The position numbers and the translations under genes are program-made. DNA of 7,246 bases from Pseudomonadota bacterium. GTDB taxonomy: Bacteria; Pseudomonadota; Alphaproteobacteria; Sphingomonadales; SMXR01. The notes under the pieces were generated by a model. It was not told the DNA's origin. It ran no database searches and saw only the letters and a list, made by a program, of their open reading frames with translations. Shown here piece by piece: positions 1 to 5,780 of the stretch. The stretch spans positions 1-7,246 of the forward strand of contig JACZYI010000095.1 in assembly GCA_022571175.1 (NCBI GenBank). Reading direction: 5' to 3'. Numbering within the stretch: the stretch's first letter is position 1; every line of letters starts with the position of its first letter.

Positions 1-536
1 AAAATGTGGGTGACGATGGCGGCGATGGTCAGATTGATGGTCTCGCTCCTGTCCACCGACCCGCTACCCACGTTGGAGCTGGTACTGCCAAAATCTGTCA
101 GGCTTCCCGGACTCACCGCATTGGGCAAAATATCGCTTAATTTGCTCTCCAGCCCGAGGAAGCTGGTGAGGTTTGAGCTCTCGCCGGTGGTGCGGGTGCG
201 GGTGGTGGTATTATCCACCTGAGCGGCATCGGAAATATCGATAAGCACGGTAACAATATCACCGATATTGGCGGCTCGGTGGTCACGGAAAAAAGCGCGG
301 CCTCCGGTGCGCCAGAGCGAGTTGGCTTCGCTCACATCCCCCTCGGCAGTATCGGCCGGTATGGACAGCGCTATGGAGCGGAATTTCTCGGCGGTCTGCA
401 GCTCATCCATGGGCGAGAGAGGGGGAGCCCGGCCGATGTTGCCCAGGCGATCAAGCGTGCCGCAGGCGGATAAAACCAGCATGAGAGCAGTGATCGCCAG
501 CAAGTTCATTCCTTTTCTGGTCAAATGCGTAGGCAT
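1..536 (-). CDS. flgH: FlgH, flagellar L-ring lipoprotein (3' end cut by window)
   Basis: FlgH forms the outer-membrane L-ring, part of the bushing around the flagellar rod. The first 178 codons are present and the frame runs open off the window edge. E. coli FlgH is about 232 residues, so roughly 50-60 residues are missing. The N-terminus has a basic start, a hydrophobic core and a lipobox LSAC with the lipidated cysteine at residue 25. The family block SLWRTGGRAFFRDHRA, followed by GDIVTVLI, spans about residues 73-99. A later Thr/Ser/Asn-rich stretch, then SETINLTIAAIVTHI, fits the conserved beta region. The start at 536 has AAGGA eight bases upstream. A second in-frame ATG at codon 10 has its AAAAGGA touching the start codon, so it is less likely. 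It follows flgA by 34 bases as the last visible gene of the flgF operon. The identification is secure; only the C-terminus is unseen. Confidence 0.93.
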   Translation of the reverse strand, partial: MPTHLTRKGMNLLAITALMLVLSACGTLDRLGNIGRAPPLSPMDELQTAEKFRSIALSIPADTAEGDVSEANSLWRTGGRAFFRDHRAANIGDIVTVLIDISDAAQVDNTTTRTRTTGESSNLTSFLGLESKLSDILPNAVSPGSLTDFGSTSSNVGSGSVDRSETINLTIAAIVTHI

Positions 537-570
537 GGAAAAATTCCTTTTTGTTCTTCTTGTATCTCGG

Positions 571-1644
571 TTAGTACCTGGCCAGCAGATAAGCGCTGGC
601 TGTCTGCACGGCCACCCGGTCCGGCCCGATAACCAGACCCTCAATGGTCTGGCCCGAGGCCGTATTCAGCAGACGGATATAATCGCCCTTGCTGCCCGAC
701 TCGAGCGCCTTGCCCAGGGATATAATGGTGAGGTTGCCCGAGATAAGCTGCATGGCCACCAGCGCTCCTTTTTTAATGACCAGGGGTCGCTCAATATCGC
801 TCAATCTGATCGGCGTGCCCGACTTGAGCGTGCGCCGCGCCGCCATGCCAATCAGGGCCTCGGCTGATTTGGCCGTGGTCAGGGTTATTCTTTTGACGGG
901 CAGCGAAAGCCATGAAATGTCATTGATGGTCAATATCTCGCCCTTGACCACCGCGCGGGCGAGCACCGGGATATCCTGCATTTCCGTCACTAACCCTGAA
1001 ATATCAACCCGGCGGTCAGATTCAGGGCCAACCGGCACCATCAGGGTTGCACGAAAGCGATTGGTTCTGGCATCAAGCGTGAGCGATGCCACTCGGACCC
1101 GCTCGCTGTCGACCCCCACTGGCAGGTTAATATTGTTATAGCGGCCATGCAGGGTGAGGGTAAAATCACCACTCAACAAGGCGCGCTCCTGAAAGGCAGC
1201 AACCAGAATGAGGTTCAGATCTTCTTCCATCAGCGGTTCGCCTTCACGGGTGACAAAAATCCGCGACAAATTGGTCGGGTTCTCGATTTCGAGCCCGGCG
1301 CGGAGGGCCACGGACTTGATGCTGGAAAATAAAATCTGGTCTTTTTCACCCGGCGCCGGAGCCAAGGTCAGAATAATATGGGCAAAATCTCCCACCCCCT
1401 CCTCAAATATGTCCAGCACATCGCCCAATCGGACCACCTCATCACGGACCGTGATCTCCGGCTTGAGGATTTCGCCCGGAACAAGACCCGGTTTGTCGCT
1501 GGCGGTCTCCGGGACGCCCGCTGTACCCGCTGCATCCACAGCTCCCATAGCGGCTGGGTTAAAAACCAGCACAGCCAGGGCAGCAACCATAATCAGAAGC
1601 AAGGAACGAGAGAGGCTGCTGGATTTAATGGGAGCGGGTTTCAT
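571..1644 (-). CDS. flgA: FlgA, P-ring assembly chaperone with C-terminal SAF domain
   Basis: FlgA is a periplasmic chaperone that helps FlgI assemble into the P-ring. The 357-residue product begins with a basic region and a hydrophobic segment (about residues 14-29), a likely Sec signal peptide cleaved near residues 35-39. The C-terminal half holds the family signature: IPVLARAVVKGEILTINDI (225-243) opens the SAF domain, MAARRTLKSGTPIRLSDI follows at 267-284, and VIKKGALVAMQL (289-300) leads into the last beta domain, which ends near GLVIGPDRVAV. At 357 residues it is much longer than E. coli FlgA (219). The extra length is N-terminal (about residues 40-220), where VRDEVVRLGDVLDIFE looks like a divergent domain that I recall in longer alphaproteobacterial FlgA proteins. 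The start at 1644 has AAGGA eight bases upstream. It lies 24 bases after flgG. Confidence 0.92.
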   Translation of the reverse strand: MKPAPIKSSSLSRSLLLIMVAALAVLVFNPAAMGAVDAAGTAGVPETASDKPGLVPGEILKPEITVRDEVVRLGDVLDIFEEGVGDFAHIILTLAPAPGEKDQILFSSIKSVALRAGLEIENPTNLSRIFVTREGEPLMEEDLNLILVAAFQERALLSGDFTLTLHGRYNNINLPVGVDSERVRVASLTLDARTNRFRATLMVPVGPESDRRVDISGLVTEMQDIPVLARAVVKGEILTINDISWLSLPVKRITLTTAKSAEALIGMAARRTLKSGTPIRLSDIERPLVIKKGALVAMQLISGNLTIISLGKALESGSKGDYIRLLNTASGQTIEGLVIGPDRVAVQTASAYLLARY

Positions 1645-1668
1645 GGCTTTTGTCCTTTTCAGGGTTGA

Positions 1669-2454
1669 TTATCTGAGATTAGAGACCGAGGCCATCATTT
1701 CATCAGCGGTTGCGATTACCCGTGAATTCATTTCATAGGCTCGTTGCGCCGTGATGAGGCCGGTAATTTCGGTCACGGCATTCACGTTCGAAGTTTCCAG
1801 GAAACCCTGAACGATGGTGCCAAAGCCCGGCGTGTTGGGGCTGCCCACATTGGCGGCACCCGAGGCCGCAGTCTCCAGAAATAAATTTCCGCCGATGGCT
1901 TCAAGACCGGCTTCAGTGGGAAAGAGAATTAGCTCGAACCGGCCAAGTATTTGCTGATCGATCTGACCGGCCAAAGCGGCCTGCACTTCACCCTGCTGGT
2001 TTATGGTCACATCCAGTGCTTCCTGGGGAATGGAAATTGAAGGCTGCACAATATAACCCTCGGCCGTCACAATCTGCCCCTGGGGCCCCAGCTGAAAGGC
2101 ACCGGCCCGGGTATAGCCCAGTTCGCCGGTGGGCAGTTCAATGCGGAAAAAGCCGCGCCCATTGACCGCCATATCATAAGTGTTGCCGGTGGAGACCAGG
2201 TTGCCTTGATCTGTTATGCGATAGACCGAAGCGGTTTTCACGCCCACGCCAATCTGAATGCCGGTTGGCACAATCGTGCCCGCATCAGATGAATTGGCGC
2301 CCACCCGTTCTATGTTCTGATAGAGCAGGTCCTGGAACTCTGCCCGCTGCCGCTTGAAGGCAGTGGTGTTCAGATTGGCGATATTATTGGCTATTACCTC
2401 CACATTCAGTTGCTGCGAGAGCATACCTGTTGCTGCGATGCTGAGTGCTTTCAT
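1669..2454 (-). CDS. flgG: FlgG, distal rod protein
   Basis: FlgG makes the distal rod that passes through the P and L rings. The product is 261 residues, against about 260 in E. coli. The N-terminal rod/hook motif LNVEVIANNIANLNTTAFKR (residues 16-35) is intact, followed by EFQDLLYQ. The FlgG-type segment GANSSDAGTIVPTGIQIGVG (52-71) is present, as are the central GRGFFRIELPTGELGYTRAG region (99-118) and the C-terminal helix LETSNVNAVTEITGLITAQR (219-238) with RAYEMNSRVI. These separate it from the neighbouring paralogue FlgF. It has no signal peptide, as expected for a protein exported by the flagellar type III apparatus. AAAGGA lies seven bases before the ATG at 2454. It is 45 bases downstream of flgF and 24 bases upstream of flgA. 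Confidence 0.96.
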   Translation of the reverse strand: MKALSIAATGMLSQQLNVEVIANNIANLNTTAFKRQRAEFQDLLYQNIERVGANSSDAGTIVPTGIQIGVGVKTASVYRITDQGNLVSTGNTYDMAVNGRGFFRIELPTGELGYTRAGAFQLGPQGQIVTAEGYIVQPSISIPQEALDVTINQQGEVQAALAGQIDQQILGRFELILFPTEAGLEAIGGNLFLETAASGAANVGSPNTPGFGTIVQGFLETSNVNAVTEITGLITAQRAYEMNSRVIATADEMMASVSNLR

Positions 2455-2499
2455 TATTATGTCCTTTCTGGTGTCACGGTTGTGTCTTTATGACCGGGG

Positions 2500-3240
2500 T
2501 CAGGCGCTAACCCGCCCCAGTCTGGAAATCGATTTTGTGCGCATTTCCTGATAAGCATCCATAATCTTCGAGACCGACTGATAAGACCGGGAGACATTGA
2601 TGAGGGCGGTTATTTCCTCAATGGCATTCACATTCGAGGCCTCCAGCATGCCCTGAGTAACAGCGCTGGTTTCAGAAGGAATCGCCTCCTGGTCGGTTTT
2701 ATAAAGAGAGTTGCCGATGCGTTTCAGTTGCTGGCGGTCTTCAAATTCCACCAAAGCCAGTTTTGCGATTGGGCCAGCCGCCGAGGTTATGGTGCCATCG
2801 CTGGCAATTTCTATCTCAACATCCTGAGGACCGATAGCGATAGTGTCGCCGCTGTCGTCAAGAATGAGACCTCCCGATTCAGTGGCCAGATCGCCATTTT
2901 CATTTATTTTCATATGTCCGTTGCGGGTATAGCGTATTTCACCATCGGGTGTTTCCACCATCAGGAATGCTGGTCCCGATATGGCCAGATCAAGGGTATT
3001 ACTGGTAGTAAAATGAGCGCCTTCGCGGAAATCATGGGTAACACCCATATCCTGAAGGAAGGCTACATTCTTGCCCACATCTCCCTCAACGCCGGGAAGA
3101 TTGGTGAGATATTCCTGGAACAGAACACTTTCCCGATGAAAAGCGGTTGTGTTCATATTCGCTATGTTGTTGGCGATTACGTCCATCCGACGTTGAATCG
3201 CCTCTTGATGCGATAGTGCTATGTACAGCGTGCTATCCAT
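2500..3240 (-). CDS. flgF: FlgF, proximal rod protein
   Basis: FlgF is a proximal rod subunit exported by the flagellar type III system. The 246 residues compare with about 251 in E. coli. The N-terminal rod motif MDVIANNIANMNTTAFHRES is at residues 19-38. The central ISGPAFLMVETPDGEIRYTR (87-106) corresponds to the FlgE/F/G domain. The C-terminal helix starts at MLEASNVNAIEEITALINVS (198-217). The lack of the FlgG-type GANSSD...PTG segment and the order before flgG support flgF over flgG. It is the first gene of the minus-strand operon. AAGGAG (3248-3253) sits seven bases before the ATG, and a near-consensus sigma-54 promoter lies further upstream, giving a predicted leader of about 35 bases. 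Confidence 0.94.
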   Translation of the reverse strand: MDSTLYIALSHQEAIQRRMDVIANNIANMNTTAFHRESVLFQEYLTNLPGVEGDVGKNVAFLQDMGVTHDFREGAHFTTSNTLDLAISGPAFLMVETPDGEIRYTRNGHMKINENGDLATESGGLILDDSGDTIAIGPQDVEIEIASDGTITSAAGPIAKLALVEFEDRQQLKRIGNSLYKTDQEAIPSETSAVTQGMLEASNVNAIEEITALINVSRSYQSVSKIMDAYQEMRTKSISRLGRVSA

Positions 3241-3286
3241 CGCCGTTCTCCTTTTTGGATTTGCGATTTAAGCTGCCCCTTCATAA

Positions 3287-3301
3287 GCACAAGCCGTGCC
3301 A
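3287..3301 (-). promoter_or_regulatory. Sigma-54 (RpoN) promoter for the flgF operon
   Basis: On the minus strand this site reads TGGCACGGCTTGTGC. Against the sigma-54 consensus TGGCACG-N4-TTGC it matches 10 of 11 defined positions and keeps the strict GG-N10-GC spacing. Transcription would start near 3275, giving a leader of about 35 bases that carries the flgF ribosome binding site. Rod and ring operons in Caulobacter are sigma-54 dependent, which fits. The match is seen directly; its activity is inferred. Confidence 0.8.
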
Positions 3302-3371
3302 AGTGAAATAATACCTAAAAATCAATGAGATAGCAGGCCTGCATATGATCTGATCCTGGCGAGAGGCACCA

Positions 3372-3411
3372 ATTTGCCGGTTGAACGGGAAGCATTTGCC
3401 GGGTCGGCAAA
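3372..3411. promoter_or_regulatory. Putative enhancer/operator: TTGCCGG repeats and dyad
   Basis: ATTTGCCGG occurs at 3372-3380 and again at 3394-3402, 22 bases apart, or about two helical turns. The second copy is part of a perfect dyad, TTTGCCG-GGT-CGGCAAA (3395-3411), which runs into an eight-A tract. Relative to the predicted flgF start near 3275 the elements lie at about -97 to -136, the usual range for NtrC-family enhancer sites. Caulobacter FlbD uses enhancer (ftr) sites at such distances, so an FlbD-like regulator is a reasonable guess. The T-tract lies on the wrong side for a rho-independent terminator on either strand. Confidence 0.5.
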
Positions 3412-3515
3412 AAAAATAACAAGTAAGAAGACGACCAAAATGCCCATTGCTTACCTCTTATTAACGCTTGGAAATTACCCTTGGTGAAAATATCGAGGAC
3501 TCGGGCAGAAAATTT

Positions 3516-3564
3516 GTCGCAAGACTTATGCATCGTCACCAAGATTTATGCGTAGTCACAAGGG
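3516..3564 (+). repeat. Three ~20-base-spaced repeats in the fliL leader
   Basis: Three related elements occur in the same orientation: GTCGCAAGA (3516-3524), GTCACCAAGA (3535-3544) and GTCACAAGGG (3555-3564). The last two belong to a longer imperfect tandem repeat, TTATGCATCGTCAC (3526-3539) and TTATGCGTAGTCAC (3546-3559), identical at 12 of 14 positions with a 20-base period. The spacing of 19 and 20 bases would put the copies on roughly one face of the DNA. They lie just upstream of the fliL ribosome binding site, so they may be operator sites or leader RNA elements. No regulator is identified. Confidence 0.5.
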
Positions 3565-3574
3565 TCAAGATTAT

Positions 3575-3579
3575 AAGGA
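3575..3579 (+). promoter_or_regulatory. Ribosome binding site that sets the fliL start
   Basis: AAGGA lies seven bases before the ATG at 3587, the same sequence and nearly the same spacing as at flgF, flgG, flgA and the gene at 5318. The earlier in-frame ATG at 3548 has no such site and falls inside the tandem repeats. This supports starting fliL at 3587. Confidence 0.8.
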
Positions 3580-3586
3580 CGGTTCC

Positions 3587-4111
3587 ATGGCTGTGAACAA
3601 AGCTGAAGAAATCGAAGGGGATGAGGAGTCCGAAGAGGGCGATTCCACAGATGGCCTGAAAAGCAAAAAATTCAGCGGCAAAAAGATTATCATGATTGTT
3701 GCTGGTGGGATGTTTATAAGCGCGATCAGCTTGGGTGGCTATTTCTTCTTATTCGGCGGCGAGAATGAAGAGAATATGGCTGATGGCGGTGATGTCTTTG
3801 TTCCCGCTCCAGTGGTTTTCTTTGATCTGCCCGAGATGCTCATCTCCATAAATAATAATGGCCGGGTAGGATATTTGAAGGTTCAGGTCTCGCTGGAGCT
3901 GGAAGATGAAAGTGCGCTTTCTCGCCTTCAGGATCTATTGCCCCGTGTGGTGGATAATTTTCAAGTCTATCTGAGAGAATTGCGAACTGAAGATATTGAG
4001 GGCTCGGCGGGCATGTTCCGGCTGAAGGAAGAATTGCTGAGACGAGTCAATATAGCGGTTGCACCGATACTTATAAACGACGTTCTCTTTAGGGAACTCT
4101 TGATACAATAA
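3587..4111 (+). CDS. fliL: FliL, flagellar basal-body and stator-associated protein
   Basis: FliL is a single-pass inner-membrane protein near the motor whose periplasmic domain acts with the stators. From the chosen start the product is 174 residues. It has an acidic cytoplasmic tail (about 7-22), a basic KSKKFSGKK stretch (26-33 region), one membrane segment (about 34-57), and a periplasmic domain from about 70. That domain contains FFDLPEMLISINNNGRVGYL (78-97), LKVQVSLELED and the typical C-terminal end VLFRELLIQ. The basic residues before the membrane segment predict N-in, C-out topology. An ATG at 3548 would add 13 residues but lacks a ribosome binding site. It is the first gene of the plus operon, 43 bases before fliM; the same pairing occurs in many flagellar clusters. 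Confidence 0.92.
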   Translation: MAVNKAEEIEGDEESEEGDSTDGLKSKKFSGKKIIMIVAGGMFISAISLGGYFFLFGGENEENMADGGDVFVPAPVVFFDLPEMLISINNNGRVGYLKVQVSLELEDESALSRLQDLLPRVVDNFQVYLRELRTEDIEGSAGMFRLKEELLRRVNIAVAPILINDVLFRELLIQ

Positions 4112-4125
4112 GCCGGATAACCGGC
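4112..4125 (+). repeat. Short hairpin after the fliL stop
   Basis: GCCGG-ATAA-CCGGC forms a perfect five-base stem with a four-base loop directly after the fliL TAA. No T-tract follows, so it is unlikely to be a terminator. It may stabilise or process the fliL-fliM message. Its right arm continues as CCGGCAA, the complement of the TTGCCGG element in the regulatory region. Confidence 0.4.
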
Positions 4126-4154
4126 AACAGGCCTCACTCTGGTACGGAATTGAC

Positions 4155-5267
4155 ATGGCTGAAGATGATGATCTAACCGAACAGTCGGCGGACGAGACTG
4201 ACGACGATGCTCTGGCGGCCGAGTGGGCAGCCTCAATGGGTGACGACGACGACAGTGACGATGGCGGAGACGACGGCGACAGCCTAGATAATGAGGGCGT
4301 GCCCGGACGTGTTCTCGATCAAGATGAAATTGACAGCCTGCTGGGTTTTGAGGGCGAAGAGGGTGAGGATGAAGTCCACGGCATACAGGCTCTGATCAAT
4401 AATTCGCTTGTGGCCTATGAACGCCTGCCCATGCTCGACATTGTGTTTGATCGTATGGTGCGGATGACATCCACCTCGCTCCGAAATTTCACCTCGGACA
4501 ATATTGAAGTCTCACTGGATAATATCACCTCGGTGCGCTTCGGTGATTATTTGAACTCCATCCCCTTGCCTGCCATGCTGGCGGTGTTCCGCGCCGAGGA
4601 ATGGGATGATTATGGCCTGCTCACTATCGACTCCAATCTGATATATTCCATCGTTGATGTGCTGCTTGGCGGGCGGAGGGGCACGGCTGCCATGCGCATT
4701 GAAGGCCGGCCTTATACCACCATTGAGCAAAATCTCGTGGAACAGATGATCTCGGTCATATTGAAGGATCTTTGCGGTGCGTTTGAGCCCTTGAGCCCGG
4801 TGAATTTTACCTTTGACCGTCTGGAGACAAACCCGCGCTTTGCCACCATAGCCAGACCGCCCAATGCGGCAGTTTTGGTCAAACTGCGCGTGGACATGGA
4901 AGACCGTGGTGGTAGGCTGGAAATCCTGTTTCCCTACGCGACCTTAGAGCCCATCCGCGAACTTCTGCTGCAAAAATTCATGGGTGAAAAATTTGGCCGC
5001 GATTCCATTTGGGAAAACCATCTGGCAAACGAACTCTGGTCGACCACAGTGCCTTTGGTGGCAATTCTGGACGAACAGAAAATGACTTTGAAGGATGTCT
5101 TGAATTTTAAGATTGGGCAAACACTGAACCTGAACGCGACACCTGATTCTGATATCTATCTCATGTGCGGCGATGTGCCGATGTTGGTTGGCCGGATGGG
5201 TCGGAGGGGGACTCACCTTGCGATCCGGGTAAGGGAATCGCTGGTGAAAAGCAAGAAAGTTGCCTGA
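4155..5267 (+). CDS. fliM: FliM, flagellar motor switch protein
   Basis: FliM is a C-ring protein that receives CheY-P and passes the direction signal to FliG. The product is 370 residues, against about 334 in E. coli, with the extra length at the N-terminus. Residues 3-47 are very acidic and include ALAAEWAAS (19-27). The CheY-P binding motif follows as LDQDEIDSLLGF (54-65). The middle domain runs from about 77 to 270, with RMTSTSLRNFTSDNIEVSL (103-121) and LLGGRRGTAAMRIEGRPYTT (170-189). The C-terminal SpoA-like domain covers about 295-365, including LNFKIGQTLNLN and the closing VGRMGRRGTHLAIRV. The GGXG motif reads GGRR here. The ribosome binding site is weak (GGA six bases before ATG) compared with its neighbours. 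Position after fliL supports the call. Confidence 0.95.
   Translation: MAEDDDLTEQSADETDDDALAAEWAASMGDDDDSDDGGDDGDSLDNEGVPGRVLDQDEIDSLLGFEGEEGEDEVHGIQALINNSLVAYERLPMLDIVFDRMVRMTSTSLRNFTSDNIEVSLDNITSVRFGDYLNSIPLPAMLAVFRAEEWDDYGLLTIDSNLIYSIVDVLLGGRRGTAAMRIEGRPYTTIEQNLVEQMISVILKDLCGAFEPLSPVNFTFDRLETNPRFATIARPPNAAVLVKLRVDMEDRGGRLEILFPYATLEPIRELLLQKFMGEKFGRDSIWENHLANELWSTTVPLVAILDEQKMTLKDVLNFKIGQTLNLNATPDSDIYLMCGDVPMLVGRMGRRGTHLAIRVRESLVKSKKVA
4242..4281 (+). repeat. GAC-rich low-complexity tract in fliM
   Basis: This stretch is built largely from GAC/GAT and GGC codons and encodes Asp- and Gly-rich residues (about 30-42) of the FliM N-terminal extension. Short codon-sized repeats like these could change length by slippage in frame. 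It lies just before the CheY-binding motif. Confidence 0.6.
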
Positions 5268-5273
5268 CCTCAG

Positions 5274-5292
5274 GGCCGGGAAAAGCCCGGTT
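5274..5292 (+). repeat. Intercistronic hairpin after fliM
   Basis: GGCCGGG (5274-5280) and CCCGGTT (5286-5292) form a seven-base stem, with five G-C pairs and two G-T pairs at the base, around an AAAAG loop. It begins seven bases after the fliM stop. Only TTATTA follows, so strong termination is unlikely; partial attenuation, RNA processing or protection of the fliM 3' end are possible roles. Confidence 0.45.
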
Positions 5293-5305
5293 ATTACGAG
5301 AAAAA

Positions 5306-5310
5306 AAGGA
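5306..5310 (+). promoter_or_regulatory. Ribosome binding site that sets the start at 5318
   Basis: AAGGA, within an A-rich run, lies seven bases before the ATG at 5318. The frame is open further upstream to an ATG at 5165, but that start would overlap the end of fliM by about 100 bases. The site argues for the shorter protein. Confidence 0.8.
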
Positions 5311-5317
5311 CGTTTTT

Positions 5318-5740
5318 ATGGTTTTGGATATTTTGATAGACGGTGTATTGACCGCGCTGCTGATTGGCACAATCGGCATTGCCCTGGTCCTGAATTCTCG
5401 CATCAGTGCGCTTAGAAAAGAACAGGCTGAAATGGCAAGGTGGCTCAGCGAACTGAGTGTGGCGACCACTAAGGCACAAAGTAGTATCAAACAGCTAAAA
5501 ATTACCGGGACGGCCATTAATAGTGAATTGGCGAAAAATATTGCTGAGTCACAAAGGCTGGCTGACGAATTGGGATTGATGACCGAAGCCGGCAATAGCC
5601 TGGCCAACCGCCTGGAAGAAAAACTGGACGGAGCCAGCCAGATTATACGGGCGCTGGGAAAAGATCAGCCAATCAAGGCCAAGAAGTTCAAATTTATGGG
5701 TGAACACGGTCTGTTGAGCGCACTCAAAGATGCCAGATAG
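5318..5740 (+). CDS. DUF6468-type membrane-anchored coiled-coil protein
   Basis: The 140-residue product has an N-terminal membrane segment (about 4-26), followed by NSRISALRKEQ, whose basic residues predict that the C-terminus faces the cytoplasm. Residues 29-112 are rich in Ala, Leu, Glu, Lys and Gln with heptad-like spacing, suggesting a long amphipathic helix or coiled coil. The tail IKAKKFKFMGEHGLLSALKD (119-138) is basic. Length, layout and position between fliM and a MotE-like gene match the DUF6468 proteins I recall from alphaproteobacterial flagellar clusters; I cannot search to confirm it. No enzyme motif is visible. The start at 5318 is chosen over 5165 because of the ribosome binding site and the lack of overlap with fliM. 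A role at the motor or switch is inferred from context only. Confidence 0.72.
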   Translation: MVLDILIDGVLTALLIGTIGIALVLNSRISALRKEQAEMARWLSELSVATTKAQSSIKQLKITGTAINSELAKNIAESQRLADELGLMTEAGNSLANRLEEKLDGASQIIRALGKDQPIKAKKFKFMGEHGLLSALKDAR

Positions 5741-5765
5741 GCTCTAAAAACCTGACAGTCTGGCA
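5731..5765 (+). repeat. Inverted repeat spanning a stop codon and abutting the next RBS
   Basis: TGCCAGA (5731-5737) and TCTGGCA (5759-5765) are perfect seven-base reverse complements around a 21-base loop. The left arm lies in the last sense codons of the DUF6468-type gene, whose TAG is at 5738-5740. The right arm ends where the AAGGAG of the following gene begins (5765-5770). In RNA this could affect translation of the downstream gene. Confidence 0.4.
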
Positions 5766-5780
5766 AGGAGAGATAAGAAC

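Larger units (their letters stand above)
3241..3586. promoter_or_regulatory. Divergent flgF/fliL regulatory region
   Basis: These 346 bases separate the divergent flgF and fliL start codons, and I see no credible gene in them. From the flgF side they hold its ribosome binding site (3248-3253), a sigma-54 promoter on the minus strand (3287-3301), a TTTGCCG/CGGCAAA dyad with a nearby half-site (3372-3411), an eight-base A-tract (3409-3416), and three related copies of a GTC(A/G)C...AAG element about 20 bases apart (3516-3564). I found no convincing promoter pointing to fliL. The density of dyads and repeats and the lack of coding support point to control of both operons. Confidence 0.85.

Noticed and set aside
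268..867. Plus-strand open frame of 199 codons
   Set aside because: It is antisense to flgH and flgA, both firmly identified on the minus strand, and has no domain or ribosome binding site.
1208..1738. Plus-strand open frame of 176 codons
   Set aside because: It is antisense to flgA and the end of flgG, and its Ser/Arg-rich product resembles a shadow frame.
2267..2281. GGCAC-AATC-GTGCC palindrome inside flgG
   Set aside because: It is within conserved coding sequence (the VPTGIQIG region), has GG-N9-GC spacing, and is probably chance.
3366..3378. GGCACCAATTTGC as a plus-strand sigma-54 site
   Set aside because: The GG and GC are 9 bases apart, not 10, and sigma-54 spacing is strict.
3395..3417. 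Dyad plus A-tract read as a rho-independent terminator
   Set aside because: The T-run would precede the stem on the minus strand, and the plus strand has A instead of T after the stem, so neither orientation fits a terminator.
3461..3477. Possible CtrA box (TTAA-N7-TTAA) upstream of fliL
   Set aside because: The second half reads AAAT/AATT, so the paired TTAA pattern is not present.
3504..3518. Weak sigma-54-like site facing fliL (GGGCAGAAAATTTGT)
   Set aside because: Only 7 of 11 consensus positions match and the essential GC at -12 is GT.
3315..3542. Minus-strand open frame of 75 codons in the intergenic region
   Set aside because: It needs a TTG start without a ribosome binding site, shows no family features, and overlaps the repeats and the enhancer dyad.
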